Assembly (NCBI GenBank): GCA_021736785.1
Contig: JAIPFF010000040.1
Span: 1 to 51,882 of the forward strand
Reading direction: 5' to 3'
From: Thiohalocapsa sp.
GTDB taxonomy: Bacteria > Pseudomonadota > Gammaproteobacteria > Chromatiales > Chromatiaceae
DNA length: 51,882 nt
Notes under the pieces: generated by a model
Told to the model about the DNA's origin: nothing
Databases searched by the model: none
The model's input: only the letters and a program-made list of their open reading frames with translations
In this document: in pieces, positions 18,624-26,304 of the stretch
Layout of the letters: every line of letters starts with the position of its first letter
Position numbering within the stretch: the first letter of the stretch is position 1
Made by a program: the position numbers and the translations under genes

Positions 18624-19850
18624 TCAATCGGCATCCGGCTCAGCGGCGGGAGCGGGCAGGTCCGCCGTCTGTTGCCGGGGTTGCGTGTCGCGATGCAACC
18701 CCAGACGCAGCGCTCCGTCCCCGAAGCGGGCGTTCACCGCGTCGAGCGTGTGCCCGAGCCGGCTGTCGCGGGCAAGCGCATCGGGCGCGTCGAACAGATC
18801 GGCCTGGAGCGCCTGCGGCGGCTGCAGCGCAGACAGCCCGATGCCGATCAAGCGCACGGGTTTGTCCGGCAGGCCGGCCTGCTCGAGCAGCGCCCGACCC
18901 TCGGCGAGCAGAACACGGGCGCTGTCGGTGGGCTGTGTCAGGCGGCGCTGGCGTGTATATGTATCGAAGCCGGCGAAGCGGATCTTGAGGGTCACGACGC
19001 GCCCGACGACACCCTCGGCGCGCGCGGTCTGCACCACCGCGGCGGCGAGCTCGGCGAGTGTGTCGTGCAGCAGACCGCGGGACCTCTGGTCCGAGGAGAA
19101 CGTTGTCTCCTTCGAGATCGATTTGCGCGTCGCGTCGGCCACCACTTCCGCCGATGCCAGCCCGTGCGCTTGTCGGTGCAGGTCCATCGCGAGACGCGCG
19201 CCCAGCTGTGCCTGCAGCATGTCCACGGGACGCCGGCGGAGATCGGCAACCGTCTCGATGCCGAGCCGCCGCACGCGCACGAGGGTGCGGGGACCGACAC
19301 CGCGCAGCGCCGAGACGGGCAGCGGATCGAGAAAATCGCGCAGCGCATCGGGACCGACGACAGTCAGCGCATCGGGCTTGCGGTGCTCGGAGGCGAGCTT
19401 GGCGATCAGCCTGTTAGGGCCGATGCCCACCGACGCACTCAGTCCGACCGCCGCGTCAATGTCGGCCTTGACCCGCGCTCCGATGGCCGCCGGTGGACCG
19501 ATCAGCCGCTCGAGGCCGGATACATCGACAAACGCCTCATCGATCGAGACCGGCTCGACCAGCGGTGAAATGCCGTCGAAAACGGCCCGAATATGTCGGG
19601 AAACGGCGGCATAGTGCGCCATGCGCGGGCGCAGGTAAGTGGCCCCGGGGCAGCGCTTGTAGGCCTCGGCAATGGGCATCGCCGAGCGAATGCCGTAGCG
19701 CCGTGCCTCGTAGGAGCAAGTTGCGACCACGCCGCGTCCTCCCGGCAGCGCGCCGACGACGACGGGACGCCCGCGCAGCCGGGGGTCATCGCGCTGCTCG
19801 ATGGACGCATAGAATGCGTCCATATCGACGTGCATGATCCAACGCTGCAT
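18624..19850 (-). CDS. dinB: DinB, Y-family DNA polymerase IV
   Basis: This 408-residue protein has the Y-family signatures: HVDMDAFYASIE with metal-binding Asp9, SYEARRYGI, and SIDEAFVDVS with Asp104-Glu105. These supply the catalytic carboxylates. The thumb contains SVGIGPNRLIAKLASEHRKP and ALRGVGPRT (helix-hairpin-helix), followed by the little-finger domain. It performs translesion synthesis and is normally SOS-induced. I see no clear LexA box in the 45-base gap upstream, so it may be transcribed with the L,D-transpeptidase gene or from within it. The C-terminal end is Gln/Pro-rich and lacks an obvious beta-clamp motif, though QADLFD (internal) could serve. Confidence 0.95.
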   Translation of the reverse strand: MQRWIMHVDMDAFYASIEQRDDPRLRGRPVVVGALPGGRGVVATCSYEARRYGIRSAMPIAEAYKRCPGATYLRPRMAHYAAVSRHIRAVFDGISPLVEPVSIDEAFVDVSGLERLIGPPAAIGARVKADIDAAVGLSASVGIGPNRLIAKLASEHRKPDALTVVGPDALRDFLDPLPVSALRGVGPRTLVRVRRLGIETVADLRRRPVDMLQAQLGARLAMDLHRQAHGLASAEVVADATRKSISKETTFSSDQRSRGLLHDTLAELAAAVVQTARAEGVVGRVVTLKIRFAGFDTYTRQRRLTQPTDSARVLLAEGRALLEQAGLPDKPVRLIGIGLSALQPPQALQADLFDAPDALARDSRLGHTLDAVNARFGDGALRLGLHRDTQPRQQTADLPAPAAEPDAD

Positions 19851-19895
19851 CGCGACCCTTGGCTTCCAGGCAACAGCAACCGCGCGTGCGACGGC

Positions 19896-20519
19896 TCAGT
19901 CGGCGACCACGATCCGATCGCCGACGCGCATGCGCGCGTACACGAACTTCGCATCCTCGTAGCGCAGCCGAACGCAGCCGTGAGACGCGGGCTCGCCGGG
20001 CAGATAGCCCTCGTGAATGAAATAGGGCCCGATGAATTGCAGCGAATAGGGCATCGGCGTCGGCTGGTCGAAGAAGTTCGTGTAGCTCCCCGATCGCTTG
20101 TCGATGTCTTTGCTGAGAAGCCGGAAATCCCCTTTCGGCGTGGGATGCTCCGCCGCACCGGAGGAGATGGGGCCGGTCCAGACGAGCCGCCCATCCTCGA
20201 AGTAGTTGAAGCGCTGCTCGGCCAGCCGGATATCGAGCTGGCGCTTGTCGGCCGCCGGCAGGCTCGCCGGGTCTGGAGGCGGCACTTCCACCTCCTGGGA
20301 GACCAGCGGCATCTCGGCCTCACGCCGGGCCGCCACCGACACGTTGCCGCCGCCGGTCGGCCGCGGTGCGGCGAAGGCCTGCGGTGCCGGCGGCGCCGAC
20401 GGCGGACCCGCCTGTTGTCGAGCCGCCAACTCCGGCGGCAGCGGCGGGTAGGGTTGGTAGGCACAAGCGGTAAAGAGCAGGCTCAGTGCGGCGGCCGCGG
20501 CGATACGGTGCGCTTTCAT
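19896..20519 (-). CDS. L,D-transpeptidase lipoprotein (YkuD domain)
   Basis: The 207-residue product begins with a lipoprotein signal peptide whose lipobox LFTAC ends at Cys19, so it is lipid-anchored in the envelope. A Pro/Ala-rich linker reaches about residue 75. The YkuD catalytic domain (about 95-207) includes SGAAEHPTPKGDF and ASHGCVRL with catalytic His180 and Cys182. Enzymes of this family make 3-3 cross-links in peptidoglycan or link lipoproteins to it; which applies here is unclear. The C-terminus ends just after the active site, as in short YkuD proteins. Confidence 0.93.
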   Translation of the reverse strand: MKAHRIAAAAALSLLFTACAYQPYPPLPPELAARQQAGPPSAPPAPQAFAAPRPTGGGNVSVAARREAEMPLVSQEVEVPPPDPASLPAADKRQLDIRLAEQRFNYFEDGRLVWTGPISSGAAEHPTPKGDFRLLSKDIDKRSGSYTNFFDQPTPMPYSLQFIGPYFIHEGYLPGEPASHGCVRLRYEDAKFVYARMRVGDRIVVAD

Positions 20520-20590
20520 TGTTCTCTGTCGTCCTCGAGACCGAGGCTTGCGGCCTGATGGGTTGCGCGGCGCAATACCCTAGATTATGC

Positions 20591-20614
20591 ACGGATGTAA
20601 ATTTCGACGGATGT
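20591..20614 (+). repeat. Direct repeat ACGGATGT upstream of the YgbA-family gene
   Basis: ACGGATGT occurs at 20591-20598 and again at 20607-20614, 16 bases apart start to start, just before the FNR-type palindrome. GATGTA loosely resembles an NsrR half-site (AAGATGCATTT), but the match is only partial. Confidence 0.3.
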
Positions 20615-20622
20615 CACGCTGT

Positions 20623-20638
20623 ATTGACAACCGTCAAT
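20623..20638 (+). promoter_or_regulatory. FNR/DNR-type box upstream of the YgbA-family gene
   Basis: ATTGAC-AACC-GTCAAT is a perfect palindrome of the CRP/FNR class (FNR consensus TTGAT-N4-ATCAA). Its centre (20630.5) lies 31 bases from the centre of a CATAAT -10 hexamer (20659-20664). That places the box near -40.5, where FNR/DNR proteins activate class II promoters. Anaerobic or NO-responsive activation is the inference. Confidence 0.72.
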
Positions 20639-20658
20639 CGTTTCTTGCTCGCGCTTCG

Positions 20659-20664
20659 CATAAT
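20659..20664 (+). promoter_or_regulatory. -10 hexamer of the YgbA-family gene
   Basis: CATAAT differs from the consensus at one position and is correctly placed for an FNR-activated promoter. The implied transcription start is about 20671, the same base as the proposed ATG. The transcript would be leaderless, or translation would begin at the next in-frame ATG (20677). Confidence 0.5.
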
Positions 20665-20670
20665 GACCGC

Positions 20671-21039
20671 ATGCAAATGCAAACCCGACCACATGGCCGA
20701 AGCCGCTTGGCGCCGGCCAACAACGGTAAGCGCATCCGCCGCGAGAAGCGCACCATCGAGGTGATGCTGGGGATCTATTGCCGGCATCATCACGACAATG
20801 ATCCGCATCAGCTATGCGACAACTGCGGACAATTGCTGCGCTATGCACGACAGCGCCTCGACAATTGCGTGTTCGGCGAATCCAAGCAGCCATGCAACGA
20901 GTGCGCCGTTCAGTGCTACAGCCCCACGTTGCGCACGCGCATTATCGAGGTAATGCGTTACAGCGGGCCGCGCATGACGCTCCGCTATCCGATTCTCGGC
21001 ATGCGGCATTTCCTCGACAAGCTGCGCACGCGCTTCTAA
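20671..21039 (+). CDS. YgbA-family protein (nitric/nitrous oxide-linked)
   Basis: The 122-residue product matches the YgbA_NO family by KRIRREKRTIEVM, HHDNDPHQLCDNCGQLL, CVFGESKQPCNECAVQCYSP and VMRYSGPRM. Seven cysteines (about 37, 49, 52, 66, 75, 78, 82) in CxxC-like spacing suggest a metal or Fe-S site. In enterobacteria the family gene is repressed by NsrR and induced by nitric oxide; its molecular role is poorly defined. No ribosome site precedes ATG 20671 or 20677. Longer in-frame starts (from 20587) would place the FNR box inside the gene and are less likely. It converges with nnrU. Confidence 0.88.
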   Translation: MQMQTRPHGRSRLAPANNGKRIRREKRTIEVMLGIYCRHHHDNDPHQLCDNCGQLLRYARQRLDNCVFGESKQPCNECAVQCYSPTLRTRIIEVMRYSGPRMTLRYPILGMRHFLDKLRTRF

Positions 21040-21069
21040 GCGCACAGCCCCGACCTACTGCGGACCCCT

Positions 21070-21098
21070 GGCGAGCTCGGGCCCGGCCCGAGCTCGCC
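21070..21098. terminator. Strong hairpin between the convergent YgbA-family and nnrU genes
   Basis: GGCGAGCTCGGG (21070-21081) pairs perfectly with CCCGAGCTCGCC (21087-21098) around a 5-base loop. It lies between two convergent stops and could end or protect both transcripts. No T-run follows on either strand, so efficient intrinsic termination is uncertain. Confidence 0.5.
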
Positions 21099-21128
21099 GG
21101 AACCGACTCGACTGCGCCCGTCGGCGAC

Positions 21129-21707
21129 TCAGCCGATCGGCGGCACCCCGATCAGCCACTGGTGCAGTCCCAAAATGAACGCGACATAGATCGCCAGACC
21201 CGCGCCGACGGCGATGAGATCGTTCCATTTTCCGGCCGGCGCCGCGGGCACCGGCGGCGGCTCGCGTCGTTTCAGGGAGATTCGGTCGGCCACCGCCCAA
21301 GCCAGGAAGCCGCCGAACAACAGCAGATCGGCGAGCGTCCCGTTGGAAAGCAGATGCGCGAGCGCCCAGAACTTCACCGCGAGCAGCATCGGATGCTTGG
21401 TCGCCCGCTGGATTCGGCCCGGCAGGTATGCCGCCAGCAGCAGCGGGAAGACGGGCACCAACAGCAGCAAAGATACGTGCCGCATCCAAACCGGCGGGCT
21501 GTAGAGCAGGATCGCTTCACCGCTTTGGCGGATGTCCCCGTAGCCGATCACGATCAGAACCAGACCCGCGGCGGCGATCAGCCCGTAAGCCAGCTTCCAG
21601 GGAATCGCACCGATCCGCTCTACGGCGCGATCGCGCCGGCTCTGATCCACAATCGAGACGGAATGCACGCCGAGAAACAGCGCCAGACCGATGATCAGTA
21701 ACAGCAT
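21129..21707 (-). CDS. nnrU: NnrU-family membrane protein
   Basis: The 192-residue product from ATG 21707 has about six membrane segments (roughly 1-20, 37-57, 70-90, 115-140 and others). It shows NnrU features: an N-terminal GLALFLGVHSV with a conserved His, YSPPVWMRHVSLLL, and GRIQRATKHPMLLAVKFWALAHLLSNG (shortened here; key residues are the HP and His-rich helix). NnrU was named from denitrification gene clusters. It is related to plant zeta-carotene isomerase, a haem-dependent membrane enzyme, so haem binding is possible. Its exact role is unknown. It faces the YgbA-family gene, which is also linked to nitrogen oxides. Confidence 0.9.
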   Translation of the reverse strand: MLLLIIGLALFLGVHSVSIVDQSRRDRAVERIGAIPWKLAYGLIAAAGLVLIVIGYGDIRQSGEAILLYSPPVWMRHVSLLLLVPVFPLLLAAYLPGRIQRATKHPMLLAVKFWALAHLLSNGTLADLLLFGGFLAWAVADRISLKRREPPPVPAAPAGKWNDLIAVGAGLAIYVAFILGLHQWLIGVPPIG

Positions 21708-21779
21708 TACTTCACTCTCTTTATCGTGTCGGAAAATCATCGTCGCGGGGAGCCTCGGCCGTCACCGAGTCCCCGTCGG

Positions 21780-22862
21780 TCAGTAGACGTCGGCGCCGGC
21801 GGCCTCGCCGCCCAGCTCCGCCGGCCGCGGCCAGGCGCTCAGTATTGCCTGCACCACTGTTGCCAGCGGTATCGCGAAAAACACGCCCCAAAACCCCCAG
21901 ATGCCGCCGAAAACCAGAATCGCAACGATGATAGCGACCGGATGCAGGTCAACGACTTCCGAGAACAGCAACGGCACCAGCACGTTGCCGTCCAGGATCT
22001 GAATGATCAGATAGGAAATCGTCAGCCAGATAAACGACGGACCCCAGCCCCACTGAAACCAGGCGATCAGCACCACGGGCAGCGTTACCACCGAGGCACC
22101 GATGTACGGCACGATCACCGACAGTCCCACCAGCAGCGCCAGCAGCATCGAGTAGTTGAGCCCGAACGCGGAGAAGGTGACATAGCTGACCGCCCATACG
22201 ATCAAAATCTCCCAGAACTTGCCGCGCACGTAGTTGGAGATCTGCCGGTCCACGTCCCGCCATACGGTGCCGGCGATGGCGCGGTGGCGCGGCATGTAGC
22301 GGCGAAACCAAGACAGGATCAGTTCCTTGTCTTTCAGGAAGAAAAACACCAGCAGCGGCATCAGGATCAGGTATACGAGCACGGTGATGATGCCGACCAC
22401 CGATGACACCGACATGGACAAAATCTGCTGGCCGAGGCTGCCGATCTCGCGGCGGATAGCGTCTATGAGCTCTCCGATCTGCGCCGGCGTGACCAGTTCC
22501 GGATAGAGCTCGGGCAAGCGCATCAGTGCATGCTGCCCCTCGGTCAGCATCGACGGCAATTGCTGCACGAGATCCGTGACCTGACGCGAGGCCAGCGGCA
22601 GCACCCCGAGCAGCACCAGCGCGACGAACAGCATGAACAGCGTAAACACCAGCACGACGCTGACCAGGCGCGGCACGCCGTGGCGCTGCAACAACGAGAC
22701 TACACCCTCGAGCAGATAGGCGATGACGATGCTGGCGATCACCGGCGTCAACATCCTGCCGAGCGTCAGCACGATGGCGAACAGCGTGATCAGAAAGACG
22801 GCCAGAAAGACGATCTGGGGATCGGAGAAATAGCGCCGGAACCACTCGGTCAAGACCTGCAT
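21780..22862 (-). CDS. AI-2E-family membrane permease (second copy, PerM-like)
   Basis: The 360-residue protein has the AI-2E/PerM layout: paired N-terminal helices (15-55), a third at 65-90, an amphipathic soluble region (95-150), then five membrane helices from about 150. Conserved segments include YLILMPLLVFFFLKDKE, YVRGKFWEILIVW, GLSVIVPYIGA and LDGNVLVPLLFSEVVDLHPVAIIVAIL, shortened here to its key VDLHPV motif. This last block is typical of the PerM branch, so it is not a recent duplicate of the permease at 2611. Substrate unknown. It lies upstream of nnrU on the same strand (72-base gap). Confidence 0.9.
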   Translation of the reverse strand: MQVLTEWFRRYFSDPQIVFLAVFLITLFAIVLTLGRMLTPVIASIVIAYLLEGVVSLLQRHGVPRLVSVVLVFTLFMLFVALVLLGVLPLASRQVTDLVQQLPSMLTEGQHALMRLPELYPELVTPAQIGELIDAIRREIGSLGQQILSMSVSSVVGIITVLVYLILMPLLVFFFLKDKELILSWFRRYMPRHRAIAGTVWRDVDRQISNYVRGKFWEILIVWAVSYVTFSAFGLNYSMLLALLVGLSVIVPYIGASVVTLPVVLIAWFQWGWGPSFIWLTISYLIIQILDGNVLVPLLFSEVVDLHPVAIIVAILVFGGIWGFWGVFFAIPLATVVQAILSAWPRPAELGGEAAGADVY

Positions 22863-22957
22863 CGAGAGGAAATTCCCTGTTGCTGTGTCGGAGCCGGCAA
22901 CTCGACTTTCGCTCGCCCGCGGCGCCCGCCGCGAGCGGCCCGTCGGAGACGGTCGAC

Positions 22958-23329
22958 TCAGTCGGACCGCCCTTCGTGCTCGGCGAAGCGCGCCGCGAAC
23001 AAGTTCTCGAGCTCGTCGATCACCTCGACGGCGGCGCGCCCGTTCACGACGTGAGCGGTCATCAACGACGAAGCCTCGTTGAGCATTGTAGCGCTGTCGA
23101 GCATCGGGTAGGTGCGCCGCATGCGGCGGATCGCGGAGACCACCGTCTCTTCGGCAGGCCGGGGCTCGTGGCAGGGCTCGTCGGGGACCGCGGGGGTGTC
23201 CGCGGGCTCGCTCTCACGAGCAGCCAGGAATCGCGCGAAGGCCAGCAGTGTTTCGCGGGAGGGGGCGTCCAGCTTGCGAAACAGCCGCAGCAACTGGCGC
23301 TGGTCGTCGGGACGGCGCTGAGGATGCAT
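22958..23329 (-). CDS. Conserved hypothetical protein, 123 aa
   Basis: The soluble product has two helical regions joined by a Pro/Glu-rich linker (about 43-60). The N-terminal part reads LLRLFRKLDAPSRETLLAFARFLAAR. The C-terminal part contains VVSAIRRMRRTYPMLDSATMLNEASSLM and EVIDELENLFAARF; the key blocks are TYPMLD and the acidic terminal helix. The sequence is well patterned and I believe it is a conserved gammaproteobacterial hypothetical, often beside housekeeping genes. No enzymatic motif is seen. It sits between the LysR gene and the second AI-2E permease on the same strand, possibly in one transcript. Confidence 0.72.
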   Translation of the reverse strand: MHPQRRPDDQRQLLRLFRKLDAPSRETLLAFARFLAARESEPADTPAVPDEPCHEPRPAEETVVSAIRRMRRTYPMLDSATMLNEASSLMTAHVVNGRAAVEVIDELENLFAARFAEHEGRSD

Positions 23330-23349
23330 GAAGCGCCTACGCTCTTCGC

Positions 23350-24258
23350 TCAGTCATGTTGGCTCTTACAGTAATTGCGAGCGAACTCAAGCAGTTCCTC
23401 CATCACCCGCAGTTTGAACTTCTGCTTCTGATGAACGAAGGAGAACGGTCGCAGCAGCGGCGGATCGAGGGTCAGCGTCACCAAGGTGCCGAGCCGCAGC
23501 TCTTTTTGCACCGTGGCCTGCGACACGACCGACACGCCCATACCGGCCTCCACCGCTCCTTTCACCGCCTCCGGACTTCCGAGCTCCATCGACACCTTCA
23601 GCCCCGCCGCGCAATCCGGCATCCGGTCCAGATAGTCGTTGATCACTTCCCGCGTTCCCGACCCCTCCTCGCGACAGATGAACGGAAAGTCCAGCAAAGC
23701 GCGGAAGTGGATCTCGCCGCCCGGCTCGCCCGCCAGCGGATGTCCGGGCGGCACGATCGCGACCAACTGGTCCTGCTTGCAGGTTTCCACGACGAGATTC
23801 TTATTGCCGACGGGCGACTCCACCACGCCGAGGTCGATGGTGTTGTTCTCGACCATCGAGACAATGCCTTCGCTGTTGGACACCTTCAAGTGGATCGATA
23901 CTTCCGGATAGCGGCTGTTGAAGTCGCCCAGAAGGGTCGGGAGCATGTACTCGGCGATGGTCGTGCTGGCGCCGATGGTGAGCGCACCGCTGATCTCGCC
24001 GGTCAGCTCGCGCACGCTGTTTTCCATCTCGCCATAGATCTCGAAGATCCGATCGGCGTACTCGAACACCCGCGTGCCGGCGTCGGTCAGGCTGATGCGG
24101 TTGTGCGTGCGGTCGAAAAGCCTGGTGTTGAAATGCTCTTCGAGCTGGCGGACCTGAAAGGTGACCGCGGGCTGCGTCATATGCAGCGTCTCGGCCGCCT
24201 TCGTAAAGCTGAGGAGGCGCGCCACAGTATGAAAAACCTGCAGTCTGCGGTCTGCCAT
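23350..24258 (-). CDS. LysR-family transcriptional regulator
   Basis: The 302-residue product has an N-terminal winged helix-turn-helix (residues 1-62; LSFTKAAETLHMTQPAVTF is the recognition region). An effector-binding domain follows from about 90 (ALTIGASTTIAEYMLP, FICREEGSGTREVI, ELGSPEAVKGAVEAGMGVS). The latter blocks resemble the CysB/CbbR-like branch that responds to small metabolites. The target is not provable here. The gene diverges from the FadL-type porin, and a LysR-type box lies 32 bases upstream of its own start, so autoregulation and control of the porin are likely. Confidence 0.93.
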   Translation of the reverse strand: MADRRLQVFHTVARLLSFTKAAETLHMTQPAVTFQVRQLEEHFNTRLFDRTHNRISLTDAGTRVFEYADRIFEIYGEMENSVRELTGEISGALTIGASTTIAEYMLPTLLGDFNSRYPEVSIHLKVSNSEGIVSMVENNTIDLGVVESPVGNKNLVVETCKQDQLVAIVPPGHPLAGEPGGEIHFRALLDFPFICREEGSGTREVINDYLDRMPDCAAGLKVSMELGSPEAVKGAVEAGMGVSVVSQATVQKELRLGTLVTLTLDPPLLRPFSFVHQKQKFKLRVMEELLEFARNYCKSQHD

Positions 24259-24289
24259 CGGCCGGTTCTCGAGTTAAGCGTTGACAGCG

Positions 24290-24304
24290 ATAAATCCGGT
24301 TTAT
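24290..24304. promoter_or_regulatory. LysR-type T-N11-A box
   Basis: ATAAA-TCCGG-TTTAT is a perfect 5-bp inverted repeat that satisfies the LysR-family T-N11-A rule (TAAATCCGGTTTA). It lies 32 bases upstream of the LysR start codon and 239 bases upstream of the divergent porin gene. It probably serves in autoregulation; a second, weaker site near the porin promoter is not excluded. Confidence 0.6.
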
Positions 24305-24542
24305 AGCACAGCACGCCCCTGGGGGGTGATGCCATGCAGTCTTGTCGAGCGATTGTCTCTCATACGCAACAATACTACAGCGATTATCGGCAAATCAGTT
24401 ACATTGAAAATAGTTGTATGAAAATTCGCCACATACACTAGAAAAACGCAACAAAGTGGCGTATCGTTACCACCGACACAGTGCCTGCAAAGGCCGAATA
24501 CCAACAATCGCCAACGGCAATTTGGCAGAGGGGGACACTACG

Positions 24543-25853
24543 TTGAGCATCCGTTTCCGTTTGCGGCTCGTGCCGATCACCGCCGCTGTGGCCAGCGCGC
24601 TGGCTTGTGCCGGTCCGGCCCATGCATCCGGCTTTTCCGTTCCGGAAATCTCCGTTGCCGGCGTTTCCATGGCCAACGCCTTGGTCGCCAATCCCGACGA
24701 GATCGGTGCCTTTGCATTCAATCCCGCCGCCATTGCCTTTCATGACGAGAGCTCGATAGCCGCCGGCAGCGTATTGATCGGCCCGCGGTTCTCGGTCGAA
24801 ACCGCCAGTGGCTCCCACGACACCAGCGGCGCCGATTGGCTGGCTGCTCCGATCTTTCAGCTGGCGCTGCGACTGAACGATAAATGGTCGGCAGGCTTCG
24901 GCGTGAGCGCGCCTTTCGGGCTCGAGACGCGCTGGGAGACGAATACCTTCCCGCCGCTGACCGGCACCGCCCCGCTGCCCAGCCCGCCCTTCCCTCCCGG
25001 CGCGAGCATTCCGCTGAGCCCGCAGCCGACCCAGAGCAAGCTCGAGGTGCTCGATATCTCGCCGACCGTCGCCTACCGGATCAACGACAATCTGGCCGTC
25101 TCGGCCGGCGCCGATATCTACTGGGCCAAGTCCGCGCAGCTTAATTCGACGCTGACCGCGGCCGAGGGCGACGGCAGCGGCTGGGGGTTCAACCTCAGCG
25201 CCCTGTATGTGAAGGATGCGTTCAGCGCCGGCATCAATTTTCACTCCGCCGCCACTGTCGAGATCGAAGGCACCTACACGGCGCTCAACCCGACACTGGT
25301 GGCGCTCGGCGCACTGCAGCCGAGCCAGACCGGCGAGCTCGACTTGGATCTGCCTTGGCGCTTGCAACTCGGCGCACGCTACGAGTTCACGCCTCGACTC
25401 GCCGTCGAGTTGAACTGGACCCGCACCGGCTGGAGCGAGTTCGAGCAGATCAGCATGCGTGGCGACTTGGCGGGGGCACCGGTCTTTGTCGACGAAAACA
25501 ACTGGGAAGACGTCAACGCCTACCGCATCGGCGTGACCTACGATCTCCTCAGTCAGACCCAGCTGCGCTTCGGCTATGCGTTTGACGAGACCGGACAGCC
25601 GGACGAGTACTTCAGCCCCCGGGTGCCCGATGCGGACCGCCACTTGTTCGGCATCGGCGTCGCGCACCGCCTGAGCGACGGCTGGCAGGTGGAAGCCGGC
25701 TATATGTACGTGATGATGGAGGACCGCACGGTCACCGGCAGCCGCCCGTATACAGGCGGCGGCGACATCAACGGCACCACGGCAATCGCCGGCGAGTACG
25801 ACGCCCACGCCCACCTGATCGGGCTCGAGATCAGCAAGTCGTTCGCCTTCTAA
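24543..25853 (+). CDS. FadL/TodX-family outer membrane porin
   Basis: I place the start at TTG 24543 because AGGGGG lies 8 bases upstream and a clean signal peptide follows (residues 1-29, cleavage after AHA). The 436-residue product then has SGFSVPEISVAGVSMANA and FNPAAIAFHD, the N-terminal plug features of FadL proteins. About 14 beta strands with alternating patterns follow, and it ends in Phe as outer-membrane proteins do. The family lets hydrophobic compounds such as fatty acids or aromatics cross the outer membrane. The substrate is unknown. The gene diverges from the LysR regulator. Confidence 0.93.
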   Translation: MSIRFRLRLVPITAAVASALACAGPAHASGFSVPEISVAGVSMANALVANPDEIGAFAFNPAAIAFHDESSIAAGSVLIGPRFSVETASGSHDTSGADWLAAPIFQLALRLNDKWSAGFGVSAPFGLETRWETNTFPPLTGTAPLPSPPFPPGASIPLSPQPTQSKLEVLDISPTVAYRINDNLAVSAGADIYWAKSAQLNSTLTAAEGDGSGWGFNLSALYVKDAFSAGINFHSAATVEIEGTYTALNPTLVALGALQPSQTGELDLDLPWRLQLGARYEFTPRLAVELNWTRTGWSEFEQISMRGDLAGAPVFVDENNWEDVNAYRIGVTYDLLSQTQLRFGYAFDETGQPDEYFSPRVPDADRHLFGIGVAHRLSDGWQVEAGYMYVMMEDRTVTGSRPYTGGGDINGTTAIAGEYDAHAHLIGLEISKSFAF

Positions 25854-25892
25854 GGAGACTGATTGATTGGTCCTCCCGGCCGAAAATCCGAT

Positions 25893-26100
25893 GGAAGCCG
25901 AAAGCGCGGCTTCCGAGCTTTCAGCCGGGTTCCAGGATAACGACGCGCTTGGGCGCTTGAACTCGGTGCAGCGTCAAACCCCGCAACAGAAGCGCTGAAT
26001 ATCTCGACGCTGTCCCAAGCGCCGACTAGACGATTCCCCCAACGCGCGGCAGCAGTCGCGCAACTTTCAAGGCCGTCCCGACCGGGACGGCCTTTTTTTA
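25893..26100 (+). ncRNA. Possible 3'-UTR-derived small RNA
   Basis: Starting soon after the porin stop, a 7-bp hairpin (GGAAGCC loop GAAAGCGC GGCTTCC, 25893-25914) is followed by about 150 bases with no gene, then a textbook terminator at 26069-26100. A hairpin near the start and an intrinsic terminator at the end match small RNAs released from mRNA 3' ends. No promoter is evident inside, and it may simply be a long 3' UTR. Confidence 0.25.
26069..26100 (+). terminator. Strong intrinsic terminator
   Basis: AAGGCCGTCCC (26069-26079) pairs perfectly with GGGACGGCCTT (26084-26094) around the loop GACC, followed by a run of seven T. It is a classic rho-independent terminator for rightward transcription, most likely of the porin gene 215 bases upstream. 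It is the clearest intrinsic terminator in the window. Confidence 0.93.
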
Positions 26101-26304
26101 TGGACCGGCCGAAACCGCGGGTGAACGGGCGATGATCGCGGAAACCGCTGTCGACAAGACACCGACCCGCGGTGTCGATCGCATGCGGTGCTTCAAGCGG
26201 AAGACCCGGGGAGTGGAAAACCCGTCGGCCGCTACAGACAGCGGCGGACGGTTGGGGGGCGGAGCGCACGGACGGTCGAGTCGGCCGTCCGGCTTCCGAG
26301 GGGG

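Larger units (their letters stand above)
25854..26304. other. Non-coding stretch after the porin gene
   Basis: No credible gene is seen between the porin stop and dsrE2. The stretch holds a GGAAGCC/GGCTTCC hairpin (25893-25914) and a strong rightward terminator (26069-26100). About 200 bases of transcribed, structured RNA could lie before the terminator. The remainder (26101-26304) shows nothing distinctive. Confidence 0.55.
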
